Source of the DNA: Bacteroidota bacterium
Lineage (GTDB): Bacteria; Bacteroidota; Bacteroidia; Bacteroidales; WCHB1-69
Length of the DNA: 49,280 nucleotides
Direction: 5' to 3'
Assembly (NCBI GenBank): GCA_023413895.1
Contig: JAEZOU010000009.1
Span: 1 to 49,280, forward strand
Every line of letters starts with the position of its first letter. Within the stretch, counting starts at the first letter, position 1. Shown one piece after another: positions 41,678 through 49,280 of this stretch. A model generated the notes under the pieces. The model saw nothing but the letters and a program-made list of their open reading frames with translations, did not search any database and was not told the DNA's origin. The translations under genes and the position numbers were made by a program.

Positions 41678-43259
41678 ATTTTTAAAGTTTCTTTTCACGC
41701 TACTTCTTGTTGTTTTTGTTTTAGTTTGGGCTTTTAAACAAATTCTTCCTATAAACCATACCCTTGATGCTTCTAATAAAATTGAGTCTGTAATGCAATT
41801 TATAGAAGATTCTTATGTGGATACGGTCAATAAAGATGAGTTGATAAAAGCTGCCATCAATGGAATGTTGCAATATCTTGACCCACATTCTGTATATACG
41901 GATGCCATTGAGAATAAGCAATTTGAAGAGAGCATGACGGGAGAATTTGAAGGTGTTGGCATTCAATTCAATATTATGAACGATACCATTATGGTAATTG
42001 CAGCAGTGTCGGGCGGACCTTCCGAAAAAGTTGGCATTAAAGCGGGCGATCGTATTGTATCGGTAGATGGCGAAAATGTTGCGGGCGTTGGAATTGACAA
42101 TAATCGAGTGATGAAAACTTTACGTGGTAAGAAAGGAACGATTGTGAAGATTGGAATTGAGCGTCCTGGAGTTGAGCAGCGACTTGATTTCGTAGTAAAA
42201 CGCGATGTTATTCACAACAACACCATCACTGCTCCCTATATGATTGATAAAACGACTGGTTATATAAAAATGGATCAGTTTGGAAACACAACAGCCTCTG
42301 AATTTGAGGTTGCCTTATTGAAATTGCAGGCATTAGGAATGCAAAAGCTGATTCTAGACTTGCGCGGCAATGCGGGCGGCTATCTAACCTCTGCAATTAC
42401 AATTTGCGACCATCTGTTAGCTGACAAAGAGACAATTCTTTCCGTTGAGGGTCGTAATACCCAGAAAGAGGTGATTCAGGCAACAAGGGCAGGACTTTTT
42501 CAGACAGGAGATGTGGTGGTACTCATTGACGAGTTCAGTGCATCTGCTAGTGAGATTGTTGCAGGAGCTATACAAGACAACGACCGTGGTTGGGTAGTAG
42601 GCAGACGCTCTTTTGGGAAAGGCCTTGTGCAACAACACACAGAATTTGACGATGGATCCTCTTTGCGACTTACGGTATCGCGTTATCATACACCTAGCGG
42701 CAGATGTATCCAACGCAATTATCACGGTGGTACCGACGCATATTACGAAGATTTAGTACAACGCTATGAAAATGGAGAGATGGACTCTATAAATAACATC
42801 AAATTTGCAGATTCACTGAAATTTTACACAAAAAAAGGTAGAGTAGTATATGGTGGTGGTGGAATTATGCCCGACTATTTCGTAGGATTAGATAAACGTG
42901 ACTATTCACCTGATTATCTTCTACTTATAAACTCTCCCAAATTAATTGAATTTACTTTCGATTATGCTCACAAACATGAAACTGAACTTAACAAAAAGTA
43001 CTATTCACCAAGTAAATTTGTTGAAGAGATGAATGTAACCCAAGCAATTTTAGATGAATATGTGCGCTTTTTTATGAAGAGTGATAGCAAAAATATGCCT
43101 AAATATCCAAAACTATCCGCAGAAGAGATTGCCGACCTAAAGTTGTGGTTAAAAGCCCTAATTGGACGCAACCTATACCAAGATGAAGCATTCTATCCTA
43201 TTCTCAATCAGATGGATAATACCATTAAGAAAGCGTTAGAACTGAATGGAAAACCATAA
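41670..43259 (+). CDS. S41 family C-terminal processing peptidase
   Basis: The protein (529 aa from ATG 41670) has an N-terminal signal-anchor ('LKFLFTLLLVVFVLVWAFKQ'), a helical lead and a PDZ domain at about 80-160 ('GVGIQFNIMNDTIMVIAAVS', 'GIKAGDRIVSVDGENVAGVG'). The S41 protease core has 'GYIKMDQFGNTTASEF', 'LILDLRGNAGGYLTSAITIC', the Ser in 'DEFSASASEIVAGAIQ' and the Lys in 'VVGRRSFGKGLVQQH', which form the Ser-Lys dyad. It should trim or degrade periplasmic proteins, like CtpA/Prc. It overlaps the upstream gene by 8 bp, so expression is coupled to the DAHP synthase gene, an unusual pair. Confidence 0.94.
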   Translation: MNKFLKFLFTLLLVVFVLVWAFKQILPINHTLDASNKIESVMQFIEDSYVDTVNKDELIKAAINGMLQYLDPHSVYTDAIENKQFEESMTGEFEGVGIQFNIMNDTIMVIAAVSGGPSEKVGIKAGDRIVSVDGENVAGVGIDNNRVMKTLRGKKGTIVKIGIERPGVEQRLDFVVKRDVIHNNTITAPYMIDKTTGYIKMDQFGNTTASEFEVALLKLQALGMQKLILDLRGNAGGYLTSAITICDHLLADKETILSVEGRNTQKEVIQATRAGLFQTGDVVVLIDEFSASASEIVAGAIQDNDRGWVVGRRSFGKGLVQQHTEFDDGSSLRLTVSRYHTPSGRCIQRNYHGGTDAYYEDLVQRYENGEMDSINNIKFADSLKFYTKKGRVVYGGGGIMPDYFVGLDKRDYSPDYLLLINSPKLIEFTFDYAHKHETELNKKYYSPSKFVEEMNVTQAILDEYVRFFMKSDSKNMPKYPKLSAEEIADLKLWLKALIGRNLYQDEAFYPILNQMDNTIKKALELNGKP

Positions 43260-43520
43260 AGTTTCTGATAATCCTTTATAAAGATATGACGTACCTTCTC
43301 TTAAATCTATTTTGCATTTGAGATATTAATCTGATCCTAAAATTTCTGTTGAAAATTTCTGACTTCTATAACAATTGGAAGAAAGAAATCCATAAATTAT
43401 TTCATTTTTGAGTTGAGACGGAAGTTGTCAAATTCATAGAATAATTTTGCATCGTGAAATCACAAAGACTCCGAAATATTATCTTATCAATTTTACTTAA
43501 AGCAGAATAGATTTATTATT
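43260..43520. other. Gap upstream of the helicase gene
   Basis: A 261-bp AT-rich gap. It holds a -7 element at 43442; I see no terminator after the S41 gene and no other feature. Confidence 0.5.
43442..43450 (+). promoter_or_regulatory. Bacteroidota -7 promoter element of the helicase gene
   Basis: TAATTTTGC, 70 bp before the ATG at 43521. No well-spaced TTG -33 element was found. Confidence 0.5.
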
Positions 43521-45758
43521 ATGGATTTTTCTACTATAACACAGAATAACAATGGATTACGTCCTTATCAAATTGAAGCTAAAAACAAGATTTTTAACCA
43601 TTGGCAAAATGGAGCTCTTTCAGTAATGTTGCAAATGCCGACAGGAACAGGAAAGACAATGCTTTTTGTTTCTCTACTTAAGGATATTTGGAATCATTTT
43701 TTTAGCAAACGAGAACTAAAAAGATTTTTAATTCTCGTTCACAGAGAGGAACTTGTGGAACAAGTTCAAAACACCTTAAGTAAAAAGTATGGACTAAGCC
43801 ACGGCACGATACGAAGCGGCAAACGAGACAACAGCATGCACATACAAGTTGCTATGGTACAAACACTTTCAAAAGAGAAGCGACTAAAATCATGGCAGGA
43901 GTATGGTTTCGATTTTATTATTTGTGATGAAGCACACCATATATTGGCCAAGAGTTATCAAAAAATACGAAAATGTTTTCCCCAAGCTTATCTCCTTGGA
44001 GTAACGGCAACACCTTATCGGTTAAACCGTCAACCTTTTACAGACACTTTCGATGTATTAGTAAAGAGTATGCCCATCAATGACTTTATTCAGCAAGGAT
44101 ATCTAAGCGAATATGAATATTATTCTATAAAGCCTACATCAAAACTTCAGTTGGAAATCAACAATCTTAAGATTGATATAACGGGCGATTATGCGGAAAA
44201 AGCTATGTCAAACGCCTTAGACAAAAGGCCCATCAGAGCCAAGGTTGTAGAGACTTGGCTTAGATATGCTGAAGGGAAGAAAACTATTGTTTACACGATT
44301 AATAAAGAGCATAACATCAATTTGTGTAATGAATTTAACGAAACGGGATATAAATGTGCAAGCATTGATAGCGATACTCCCAAACAAAAACGAGAATTAT
44401 ATATCGAGCAATTTCGTAAAGGGGAAATCACAATTATATGTAATGTCAACATTTTTAGTGAAGGATTTGATTGTCCTGATATTGAGTGTATTCAATTTGC
44501 AAGACCCACGACCTCTCTGGCTATGTTCTTACAACAAGCAGGTAGAGGATTGAGACCTTCTAAAAATAAAGAAAAAACAATCTTTTTGGACAATATTGGA
44601 CTCTATAATCGCTTCGGTTTACCATCTGCAAATCGAAAATGGAAGCACCACTTTGAAGGAAAACCGTACTTTCAGAATCACGAAATTGACGAGAAGAAAG
44701 ATGAAAAAAGATATTCTCCGAGAGTTTTTGATATTGAAGAAGCAGATGAATCCATAGAACTTCAATATACAAACGTAAACACTTCGAATAACAATTCTAT
44801 TGCTAATGAAACCAATACAAGTGAAGAGGAAACGAAGAGTTTGTCGATTGTCAATTTGGCAAAAGAATTAAATATGAGTGTAAACGAAGCAATTGCTTAT
44901 TTAAAAGAGATTAGTGATGATGAAAATTTGACAGTTGGAGAACCATCAGAACCTATATCGCCACAATCTATTTTATTAGAAGAGGAATATTGGGCTGCAA
45001 AAACGCACTATGATCTACTTGTAGCTCATTACCAATTTAAAGAGAATTTTGAACTCAATAAAGTGAGTATTTTTGATATTACGCCTAACAAACTCATTTC
45101 TATCAAACATGGCTTCTATTGTAAAGTAATGAACTATAAAACAAATAGTTGGGATTATCTTCATTGTCCTAATTTTAAAGAATGTTATCATAAACTTATT
45201 TACAAAATAGAGAGTGCGTTTCAGTATAAAAAAGAAAAGTTTCCCAAGCAATACAAAAAAGAGAGATTTCCTCAATGGTATAAGGAATTTAAAAGGATAA
45301 CCGACAATCAAAAATTTAATATTCTTCTGACATCTCTCAAAAAGATTAACGAAGTCGTTTATTTTGATTTTAGTTTTAATGAGAACGATGAAGTGAACAA
45401 AACATCACAAGAGAATGACACACAAGAATTAAAAAAAAGGGAGAATGATGATGACCTCATGATTTTTTATAAAGACACACAATATAATCTTGAGGAGATA
45501 AGCGAGAATCAGATTATCGAATTGATGTTGTATTTGAATAAAAAACTTGATATTCAACTTATTGACATACAAAAAGCACAAGAAAGAATCCAATTTCTGG
45601 ATATAAAAGAGGCGCAAGAAAAGATAAAATGCATAGGGAATACAAATACGCAATATTTAACCCAAGAGACTGATTTAACGCACGATGAGCTCATAGAGCT
45701 ATTTGAATTAAGAAAAGAGGAATTCGAGAAAAGCAACATAACTTTAAAGACGAATTGA
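43521..45758 (+). CDS. DEAH-box SF2 helicase with C-terminal IF2N-like segment
   Basis: The protein (745 aa) begins with 'LRPYQIEAKNKIFNHW' (Q-like motif) and 'MLQMPTGTGKTMLFVSLL' (motif I). These are followed by 'DFIICDEAHHI' (DEAH box), 'LLGVTATPYRL' (motif III), 'IICNVNIFSEGFDCPDIECI' (motif V) and 'SLAMFLQQAGRGLRPSKNK' (motif VI). These are motifs of the UvrB/type III restriction/SSL2-type branch. Residues about 440-470 ('SIVNLAKELNMSVNEAIAYL') resemble the IF2 N-terminal helical domain. The C-terminal 170 residues are charged, with a repeated 'YKKE(K/R)FP' (about 569-585) and 'A-QE(K/R)I' heptads. No nuclease motif is visible. It is monocistronic, AT-rich and flanked by repeat copy D; a defence role is possible but not shown. 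Confidence 0.85.
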   Translation: MDFSTITQNNNGLRPYQIEAKNKIFNHWQNGALSVMLQMPTGTGKTMLFVSLLKDIWNHFFSKRELKRFLILVHREELVEQVQNTLSKKYGLSHGTIRSGKRDNSMHIQVAMVQTLSKEKRLKSWQEYGFDFIICDEAHHILAKSYQKIRKCFPQAYLLGVTATPYRLNRQPFTDTFDVLVKSMPINDFIQQGYLSEYEYYSIKPTSKLQLEINNLKIDITGDYAEKAMSNALDKRPIRAKVVETWLRYAEGKKTIVYTINKEHNINLCNEFNETGYKCASIDSDTPKQKRELYIEQFRKGEITIICNVNIFSEGFDCPDIECIQFARPTTSLAMFLQQAGRGLRPSKNKEKTIFLDNIGLYNRFGLPSANRKWKHHFEGKPYFQNHEIDEKKDEKRYSPRVFDIEEADESIELQYTNVNTSNNNSIANETNTSEEETKSLSIVNLAKELNMSVNEAIAYLKEISDDENLTVGEPSEPISPQSILLEEEYWAAKTHYDLLVAHYQFKENFELNKVSIFDITPNKLISIKHGFYCKVMNYKTNSWDYLHCPNFKECYHKLIYKIESAFQYKKEKFPKQYKKERFPQWYKEFKRITDNQKFNILLTSLKKINEVVYFDFSFNENDEVNKTSQENDTQELKKRENDDDLMIFYKDTQYNLEEISENQIIELMLYLNKKLDIQLIDIQKAQERIQFLDIKEAQEKIKCIGNTNTQYLTQETDLTHDELIELFELRKEEFEKSNITLKTN

Positions 45759-45840
45759 GAAGAGAAAGGCTCATTCAACAGCAATGTACTGATGGAATGC
45801 AAACATTTGCGAGCAATTACTACGGAGTGAGCGCAACTAT

Positions 45841-46010
45841 TGCGTGAGGGATTGCAGCGGTTATGAGCGGCGTTACTCTTGCTGGAAACAACGAAATATC
45901 TGTACGTTAGGAACTTTTTCGTACGGAGCAGCAACGCCGCGAAATTTGAGCGGAAAGCCCGACGGCGAGCGCGGTGGTATTGTGCGTAGATAGAGCCGGC
46001 ACGCCCAAAT
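45841..46010 (+). repeat. Dispersed intergenic repeat, copy D
   Basis: The left block GAGGGATTGCAGCGGTTATG begins at 45846. The right block GCCGCGAAATTTGAGCGGAA is at about 45937-45956, followed by AGCCCGACGGCGAGCGC. The end GCCGGCACGCCCAAAT is at 45995-46010. It fills the gap between the helicase and the small membrane-protein gene. The middle is shorter (about 65 bp) and differs from the other copies. Confidence 0.75.
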
Positions 46011-46026
46011 TTTAAAAAAACGACAA

Positions 46027-46215
46027 CTACTTTCTTCCCTCCTCTTCTTCCTCTTTTTCGATTTTCCTATAAATGAGAATCGCACAAATAAACAGAACTG
46101 TAAAAATGGCTGTTTCGATGAGCAAATCTAACCAAAAGTGTTCTATGTCAACGATAAAAGAGGTGATAAGCGAGAAGCAGAAAGCTGCGATGACTAAAAA
46201 CAGGTTCTTTTTCAT
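46027..46215 (-). CDS. Small membrane protein, two helices
   Basis: The protein (62 aa) starts with 'MKKNLFLVIAAFCFSLITSF', has a second helix around 'LLIETAIFTVLFICAILIYR' and ends in a very charged tail 'KIEKEEEEEGRK'. It is probably an inner-membrane protein with both ends inside. It follows the C1 peptidase gene with a 17-bp gap on the same strand, and its RBS region overlaps the end of that gene. No known family was recognised; the hydrophobic pattern and gene spacing support a real gene. Confidence 0.65.
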   Translation of the reverse strand: MKKNLFLVIAAFCFSLITSFIVDIEHFWLDLLIETAIFTVLFICAILIYRKIEKEEEEEGRK

Positions 46216-46232
46216 AAGAGATTCTTGTTATA

Positions 46233-47642
46233 TTACTCTTCTGGAGCGAACATTGGGTCCCAAGAAGGAAGCATAATAGGTTGTTGTTCAAGCAGTTTTA
46301 AGGTTTTCTTTGGAATATATTTTTCTTCTACTACCAAGCGGAACATATACTCATTGAACCATTGGTCGGTCATGATGAGGAAACCATTGTGACCAAAAGA
46401 GCTTCCCCAACTATTTTCCACCATCCATTTGATTGGTTTTCCCTCAGCGTCTAGGTCAACAGCACAGAGTGTCATTGCGTGCGAGGAGCCGCTTGCGAAA
46501 GTTGCAACGCGATCCTGTTTAGTCATCTTAAAAGTAGTACCAAAAAGTGAACCATAATCGAAGTTCTCGATATCAAGATAACCTTTATTGCGGTCTAAGA
46601 ACTTACCAACATCACAAGAAAAATACATCATTGTACTATCCTTGATGGAAGCTATTGCCATTTGCGCAATCTCTTCCATCGGAAGATTCAGGTAACGCCA
46701 ATTTGCTCCGTCATATACATGTCTATCGTACTCGATTTCATAAACTTTATGATATTCACGGGTTGGGTCATTCATAATCATATAATATTTTGAGAAATCC
46801 TCATTAACAAACTTCTCGAAAAATGATTTCGGTGTGTAAAGTTCAGTAGAAACAACTTCGCCTTTGGCATTACGCATTGTCCAAGTAAACTCAGTAGGAG
46901 GAACCCCAAGATTGAGAGCCAATATTCGATAAATTGTCTCCAACATTTCGGTTTTTCGAGCTTGAAGTTTCTCTTCTGTAACGCCTTTATTGTTACTCAT
47001 TTTACGAAGTTCCAATCCGAACTCTCTTAATTTCAGAGAAATAATATTTGACATTTGAGATGTATTGTTACTACTGAAAGTTTCTGGCATTACGTCTTGT
47101 GGCACAATACCATATTTGTCTATTAGGTTGGCAACACCCGTAAATTGTCCACCATCGCCAATTGGGTTTTTAAAGAGCCATTCCACTGTTTTGTCGTTCA
47201 TCGGTTTGGTGCGATGATCAAGAATAGCTTGAAGGAATAGATTTGACTTTTCGAGTTGGTCCCAGAAGAAAGTGTAACATTGTGAGAATTGGAAATCTGC
47301 GGGCAGGTTGTATTTGGCGATAGCTTTAGCTCGAAGGATATTCATTCCTGTGAACATCCAGCAACGGCCCGACGACTTTTGGTCTGTAATTGCCTTGGAG
47401 TTCACCTGATGGGAGAAATGCGCATCGAAGGCAGTAGCGTTGTCATGATTCACCGCCAATTTACGAATATCGTTGTTGGCAATAGCGTTGCTAACTGCTC
47501 GATCTTGTGCATTATATTGATATGAATCTTGGAGTTTATTTAGCATTTCTGAAGAAATTCCTCCAGCATTTTGAGCTTGTAAGGGGGAAAAGACAACCAC
47601 TAACAATATGATTAACAAGCTGATAATTGATATTTTTCTCAT
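46233..47642 (-). CDS. C1 family peptidase, aminopeptidase C / bleomycin hydrolase-like
   Basis: The protein (469 aa) has a signal peptide ('ISIISLLIILLVVVFSPLQA') and a papain-fold peptidase of the PepC/bleomycin hydrolase type. The catalytic Cys is in 'TDQKSSGRCWMFTGMNILRA', the His in 'FASGSSHAMTLCAVDLDAEG' and the Asn in 'KWMVENSWGSSFGHNGFLIM'. Family members are usually cytosolic; this one has a secretion signal, as is common in Bacteroidales, so it should act in the periplasm on peptides. Its promoter is at 47690. The small membrane-protein gene is downstream. Confidence 0.93.
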   Translation of the reverse strand: MRKISIISLLIILLVVVFSPLQAQNAGGISSEMLNKLQDSYQYNAQDRAVSNAIANNDIRKLAVNHDNATAFDAHFSHQVNSKAITDQKSSGRCWMFTGMNILRAKAIAKYNLPADFQFSQCYTFFWDQLEKSNLFLQAILDHRTKPMNDKTVEWLFKNPIGDGGQFTGVANLIDKYGIVPQDVMPETFSSNNTSQMSNIISLKLREFGLELRKMSNNKGVTEEKLQARKTEMLETIYRILALNLGVPPTEFTWTMRNAKGEVVSTELYTPKSFFEKFVNEDFSKYYMIMNDPTREYHKVYEIEYDRHVYDGANWRYLNLPMEEIAQMAIASIKDSTMMYFSCDVGKFLDRNKGYLDIENFDYGSLFGTTFKMTKQDRVATFASGSSHAMTLCAVDLDAEGKPIKWMVENSWGSSFGHNGFLIMTDQWFNEYMFRLVVEEKYIPKKTLKLLEQQPIMLPSWDPMFAPEE

Positions 47643-47689
47643 AACTACAACTATTTTATTTATACCATTACATTTTCAAAAACAACTAT

Positions 47690-47698
47690 GCAAATGTA
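47690..47698 (-). promoter_or_regulatory. Bacteroidota -7 promoter element of the C1 peptidase gene
   Basis: On the minus strand it reads TACATTTGC, 48 bp before the start codon. Confidence 0.6.
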
Positions 47699-47818
47699 CA
47701 TAAAAAAGAGATTGATTGCAGCAAATATCCAAGTTTTCTCATAGAAAAATATAAATTTAGAGAGTAATGGCATAGAAGAAGGGTGACACCCTCAACAAAA
47801 AAATGGTGCAAGCAAGCT

Positions 47819-47865
47819 ACGCAAAGGATTGCAGCAATTATGAGCGTTGGATTAAGAATTTGAGT
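47819..47865 (+). repeat. Dispersed intergenic repeat, half copy E
   Basis: Only the left block is present: AAAGGATTGCAGCAATTATG followed by AGCGTTGGATTAAGAATT. The right block is missing, and the lipoprotein gene's 3' end begins at 47877, where the right part would be. It looks like a decayed or truncated copy. Confidence 0.5.
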
Positions 47866-47876
47866 TTAGAGATCTA

Positions 47877-48602
47877 TTACCATGCCATAGTCCACCAACA
47901 AATTTTCTTACAAGATTTGGATACTGCAATGCCTCGAGAATACCCATGTTCCCATCCTCGAGGAAGTATTGACCTATTTTCCTTTTCAGCGTTGCACTTA
48001 TTAATCCAATAATTACCAGCCTTAGCATCTATTACATACACTTCCAAGTCTGTAGGGGGAATGTAGCGAATAATTGACCAAGATCTTCCATGATGAAATA
48101 TTGAATCCTCTTCAATCTCATTATTAAAAACCGCATGGCTAAAGTTATAAAAGGGTAGATGTATCGTATCATAATACATTTGCAAGCGATAAGAAGGATG
48201 TTTGATTAAATCAGGATCAAACCGAAGAATTGAGTCGTTATAAAATAAGGTTTTATAATCGTAATTTAGATTTTGTATTAAACTATCCATATACGTATCT
48301 GATACCACATCTACGAAGCACGCATCACATCGATAGTACTGACAATCTTCGGTATCACAAGGAGAGTTATAGTAGCTATTACATTGTTGTGTACGCAGAG
48401 TAGTTTTTTGCCATGATTCGGGGAAATGATCTGTTAACCCAACGTCTTCATACATAGAAGAAATCGCGTTAATAAATTGATTTCGAGGAATAGAATCTAA
48501 ATTTAAATTAGGTGTGTAAGTACAAGCTTTTCTTTGACAAGATAGAACTGACATTCCTAACATAAAAATGTAGATAATAGAAAATAATGCTAAAACTCTC
48601 AT
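47877..48602 (-). CDS. Lipoprotein, candidate immunity protein of the RHS effector
   Basis: The protein (241 aa) has a lipoprotein signal 'MRVLALFSIIYIFMLGMSVL' followed by SCQRKA, so the lipid Cys is at about residue 22. The mature part has a cysteine-rich stretch 'CNSYYNSPCDTEDCQYYRCD' (about 90-110) and a C-terminal 'RSWSIIRYIPPTDLEVYVID'. No family was recognised. It starts 15 bp after the stop of the RHS C-terminus on the same strand, the usual position of an immunity gene, and a periplasmic lipoprotein would suit protection against a toxin that acts outside the cytoplasm. That role is inferred from position only. Alternatively it is an unrelated envelope lipoprotein. Confidence 0.6.
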   Translation of the reverse strand: MRVLALFSIIYIFMLGMSVLSCQRKACTYTPNLNLDSIPRNQFINAISSMYEDVGLTDHFPESWQKTTLRTQQCNSYYNSPCDTEDCQYYRCDACFVDVVSDTYMDSLIQNLNYDYKTLFYNDSILRFDPDLIKHPSYRLQMYYDTIHLPFYNFSHAVFNNEIEEDSIFHHGRSWSIIRYIPPTDLEVYVIDAKAGNYWINKCNAEKENRSILPRGWEHGYSRGIAVSKSCKKICWWTMAW

Positions 48603-48617
48603 CGTTACTTAAAAATT

Positions 48618-49280
48618 TTAATGTTTATCTAAAAATTTCTGTATTAAATCACCTTGAACGCCAGAAAGTTTTTCTTGCGACAACTGACCGCAATTAAAAT
48701 GATTCGTATAATCGTGTTTTCCAACTAAAGCATAAAACAACTTCCCTATACCCGAAAAGTCAGGAGAGTTAGAATAAGAGATGACATATCTACAAACTTG
48801 GGGCTTTAGTCCTGACATTGGATCTGCGTTTCCAAATATAGAATTCCCTATTTGTTGCCGATGACTTTCTGAATAATTATTAGGAACATATTTTGATGAC
48901 TCCGTATAGTCATACATTCCACCCAATGTAAATTGAAATGAATGTTTTCCGTCCGATATCGAATAGGAATAGGTATTATCGTAAGTAACAACTTGCGTTG
49001 GGACTGATTTATATCCCATCATTCCCATGATTTTTTTTGCACTTTCACCTTTATATGCGGCTCTGTCTATACTTTCATTACCTGTATAAATATCAGGCTC
49101 AACATTCAAATAATTCGAATAGATAACGTCATCTGCCGATTTTCCAAACATATCATTTTCACCCATCCATTTCCATCCTTCACCATCAATATATTGTTCA
49201 TCTCCTTTCCTATAGTCACGAGCATAATACACATCACCCGTCAACTCATTCTCAAACCAATCCTCCCCATTCGGGTCCAC
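48618..49280 (-). CDS. RHS-type protein C-terminus (partial, cut by the window edge)
   Basis: An open frame of at least 220 residues runs to the right edge without a stop, so the true start is outside. The text at the edge, 'DPNGEDWFENELTGDVYYAR', matches the conserved end of RHS core repeats (…DPNG), after which the variable toxin region begins. The following about 200 residues ('DDVIYSNYLNVEPDIYTGNE', 'TQVVTYDNTYSYSISDGKHS', 'ESHRQQIGNSIFGNADPMSG', 'NHFNCGQLSQEKLSGVQGDL') are unlike any toxin domain I know. If the RHS core continues beyond the edge, this is a polymorphic toxin tip. Composition is AT-rich. Confidence 0.7.
   Translation of the reverse strand: MDPNGEDWFENELTGDVYYARDYRKGDEQYIDGEGWKWMGENDMFGKSADDVIYSNYLNVEPDIYTGNESIDRAAYKGESAKKIMGMMGYKSVPTQVVTYDNTYSYSISDGKHSFQFTLGGMYDYTESSKYVPNNYSESHRQQIGNSIFGNADPMSGLKPQVCRYVISYSNSPDFSGIGKLFYALVGKHDYTNHFNCGQLSQEKLSGVQGDLIQKFLDKH

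Overview
The window looks like a chromosomal segment of a low-GC member of the Bacteroidota, most likely Bacteroidales. Three things point there. Many genes are preceded by the Bacteroidota -7 promoter element (TAnnTTTG, usually followed by C) rather than a sigma70 -10 box. Two secreted proteins end in type IX secretion / gliding-type C-terminal domains. The gene content (DUF4301, DAHP synthase-chorismate mutase fusion, membrane LytTR regulator, many lipoproteins, aminopeptidase-C-like C1 peptidase with a signal peptide) is typical of the phylum. No rRNA, tRNA, CRISPR array or insertion sequence was found.

Layout. 1-3.7 kb: the end of a phage tail module (tape measure, a small conserved tail protein, a gpD-like hub), visibly richer in GC than the rest. 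3.7-7.1 kb: a small secreted protein, a short-chain dehydrogenase and glmS. 7.2-12.7 kb: two large T9SS-type surface proteins followed by gcvT and a strong terminator. 12.8-20.6 kb: a tightly spaced seven-gene run (Wzx-like flippase, dut, TPR protein, PP-loop/MurL-like protein, sugar nucleotidyltransferase, truA, beta-helix lipoprotein). 20.9-24.4 kb, minus strand: a small protein, an ECF sigma factor, enolase and prmC. 24.5-28.5 kb: kbl facing a two-gene periplasmic foldase operon (PPIC protein plus lipoprotein). 28.5-35.1 kb: a degenerate FGE/SUMF1-like protein, then minus-strand umuC, acyltransferase, pdxJ, ridA and a long-chain acyl-CoA ligase. 35.2-38.7 kb: a membrane-anchored LytTR regulator with a tandem repeat in front of its promoter, DUF4301, cutC and DUF2007. 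39.2-43.3 kb: a small acidic lipoprotein, then diacylglycerol-kinase-like protein, DAHP synthase/chorismate mutase and an S41 protease. 43.5-45.8 kb: a DEAH helicase with an IF2N-like segment. 46.0-49.3 kb, minus strand: a small membrane protein, a C1 peptidase, and at the edge the C-terminus of an RHS-type protein followed by a lipoprotein that may be its immunity partner.

Most genes are housekeeping: amino-sugar and cell-wall precursors (glmS, MurL-like, flippase), one-carbon and threonine/glycine metabolism (gcvT, kbl), vitamin B6 (pdxJ with ridA), aromatic amino acids, nucleotide hygiene (dut) and translation (truA, prmC). The accessory signals lie at the two ends (phage tail module, RHS toxin candidate) and between genes.

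The most unusual structure is a dispersed intergenic repeat of about 170-180 bp. Four copies (near 20.7, 23.4, 31.95 and 45.9 kb) and one half copy (47.8 kb) share two conserved GC-rich blocks at a nearly constant distance, separated by a middle that is not conserved. No transposase is associated with it, and I do not recognise it as a named family.
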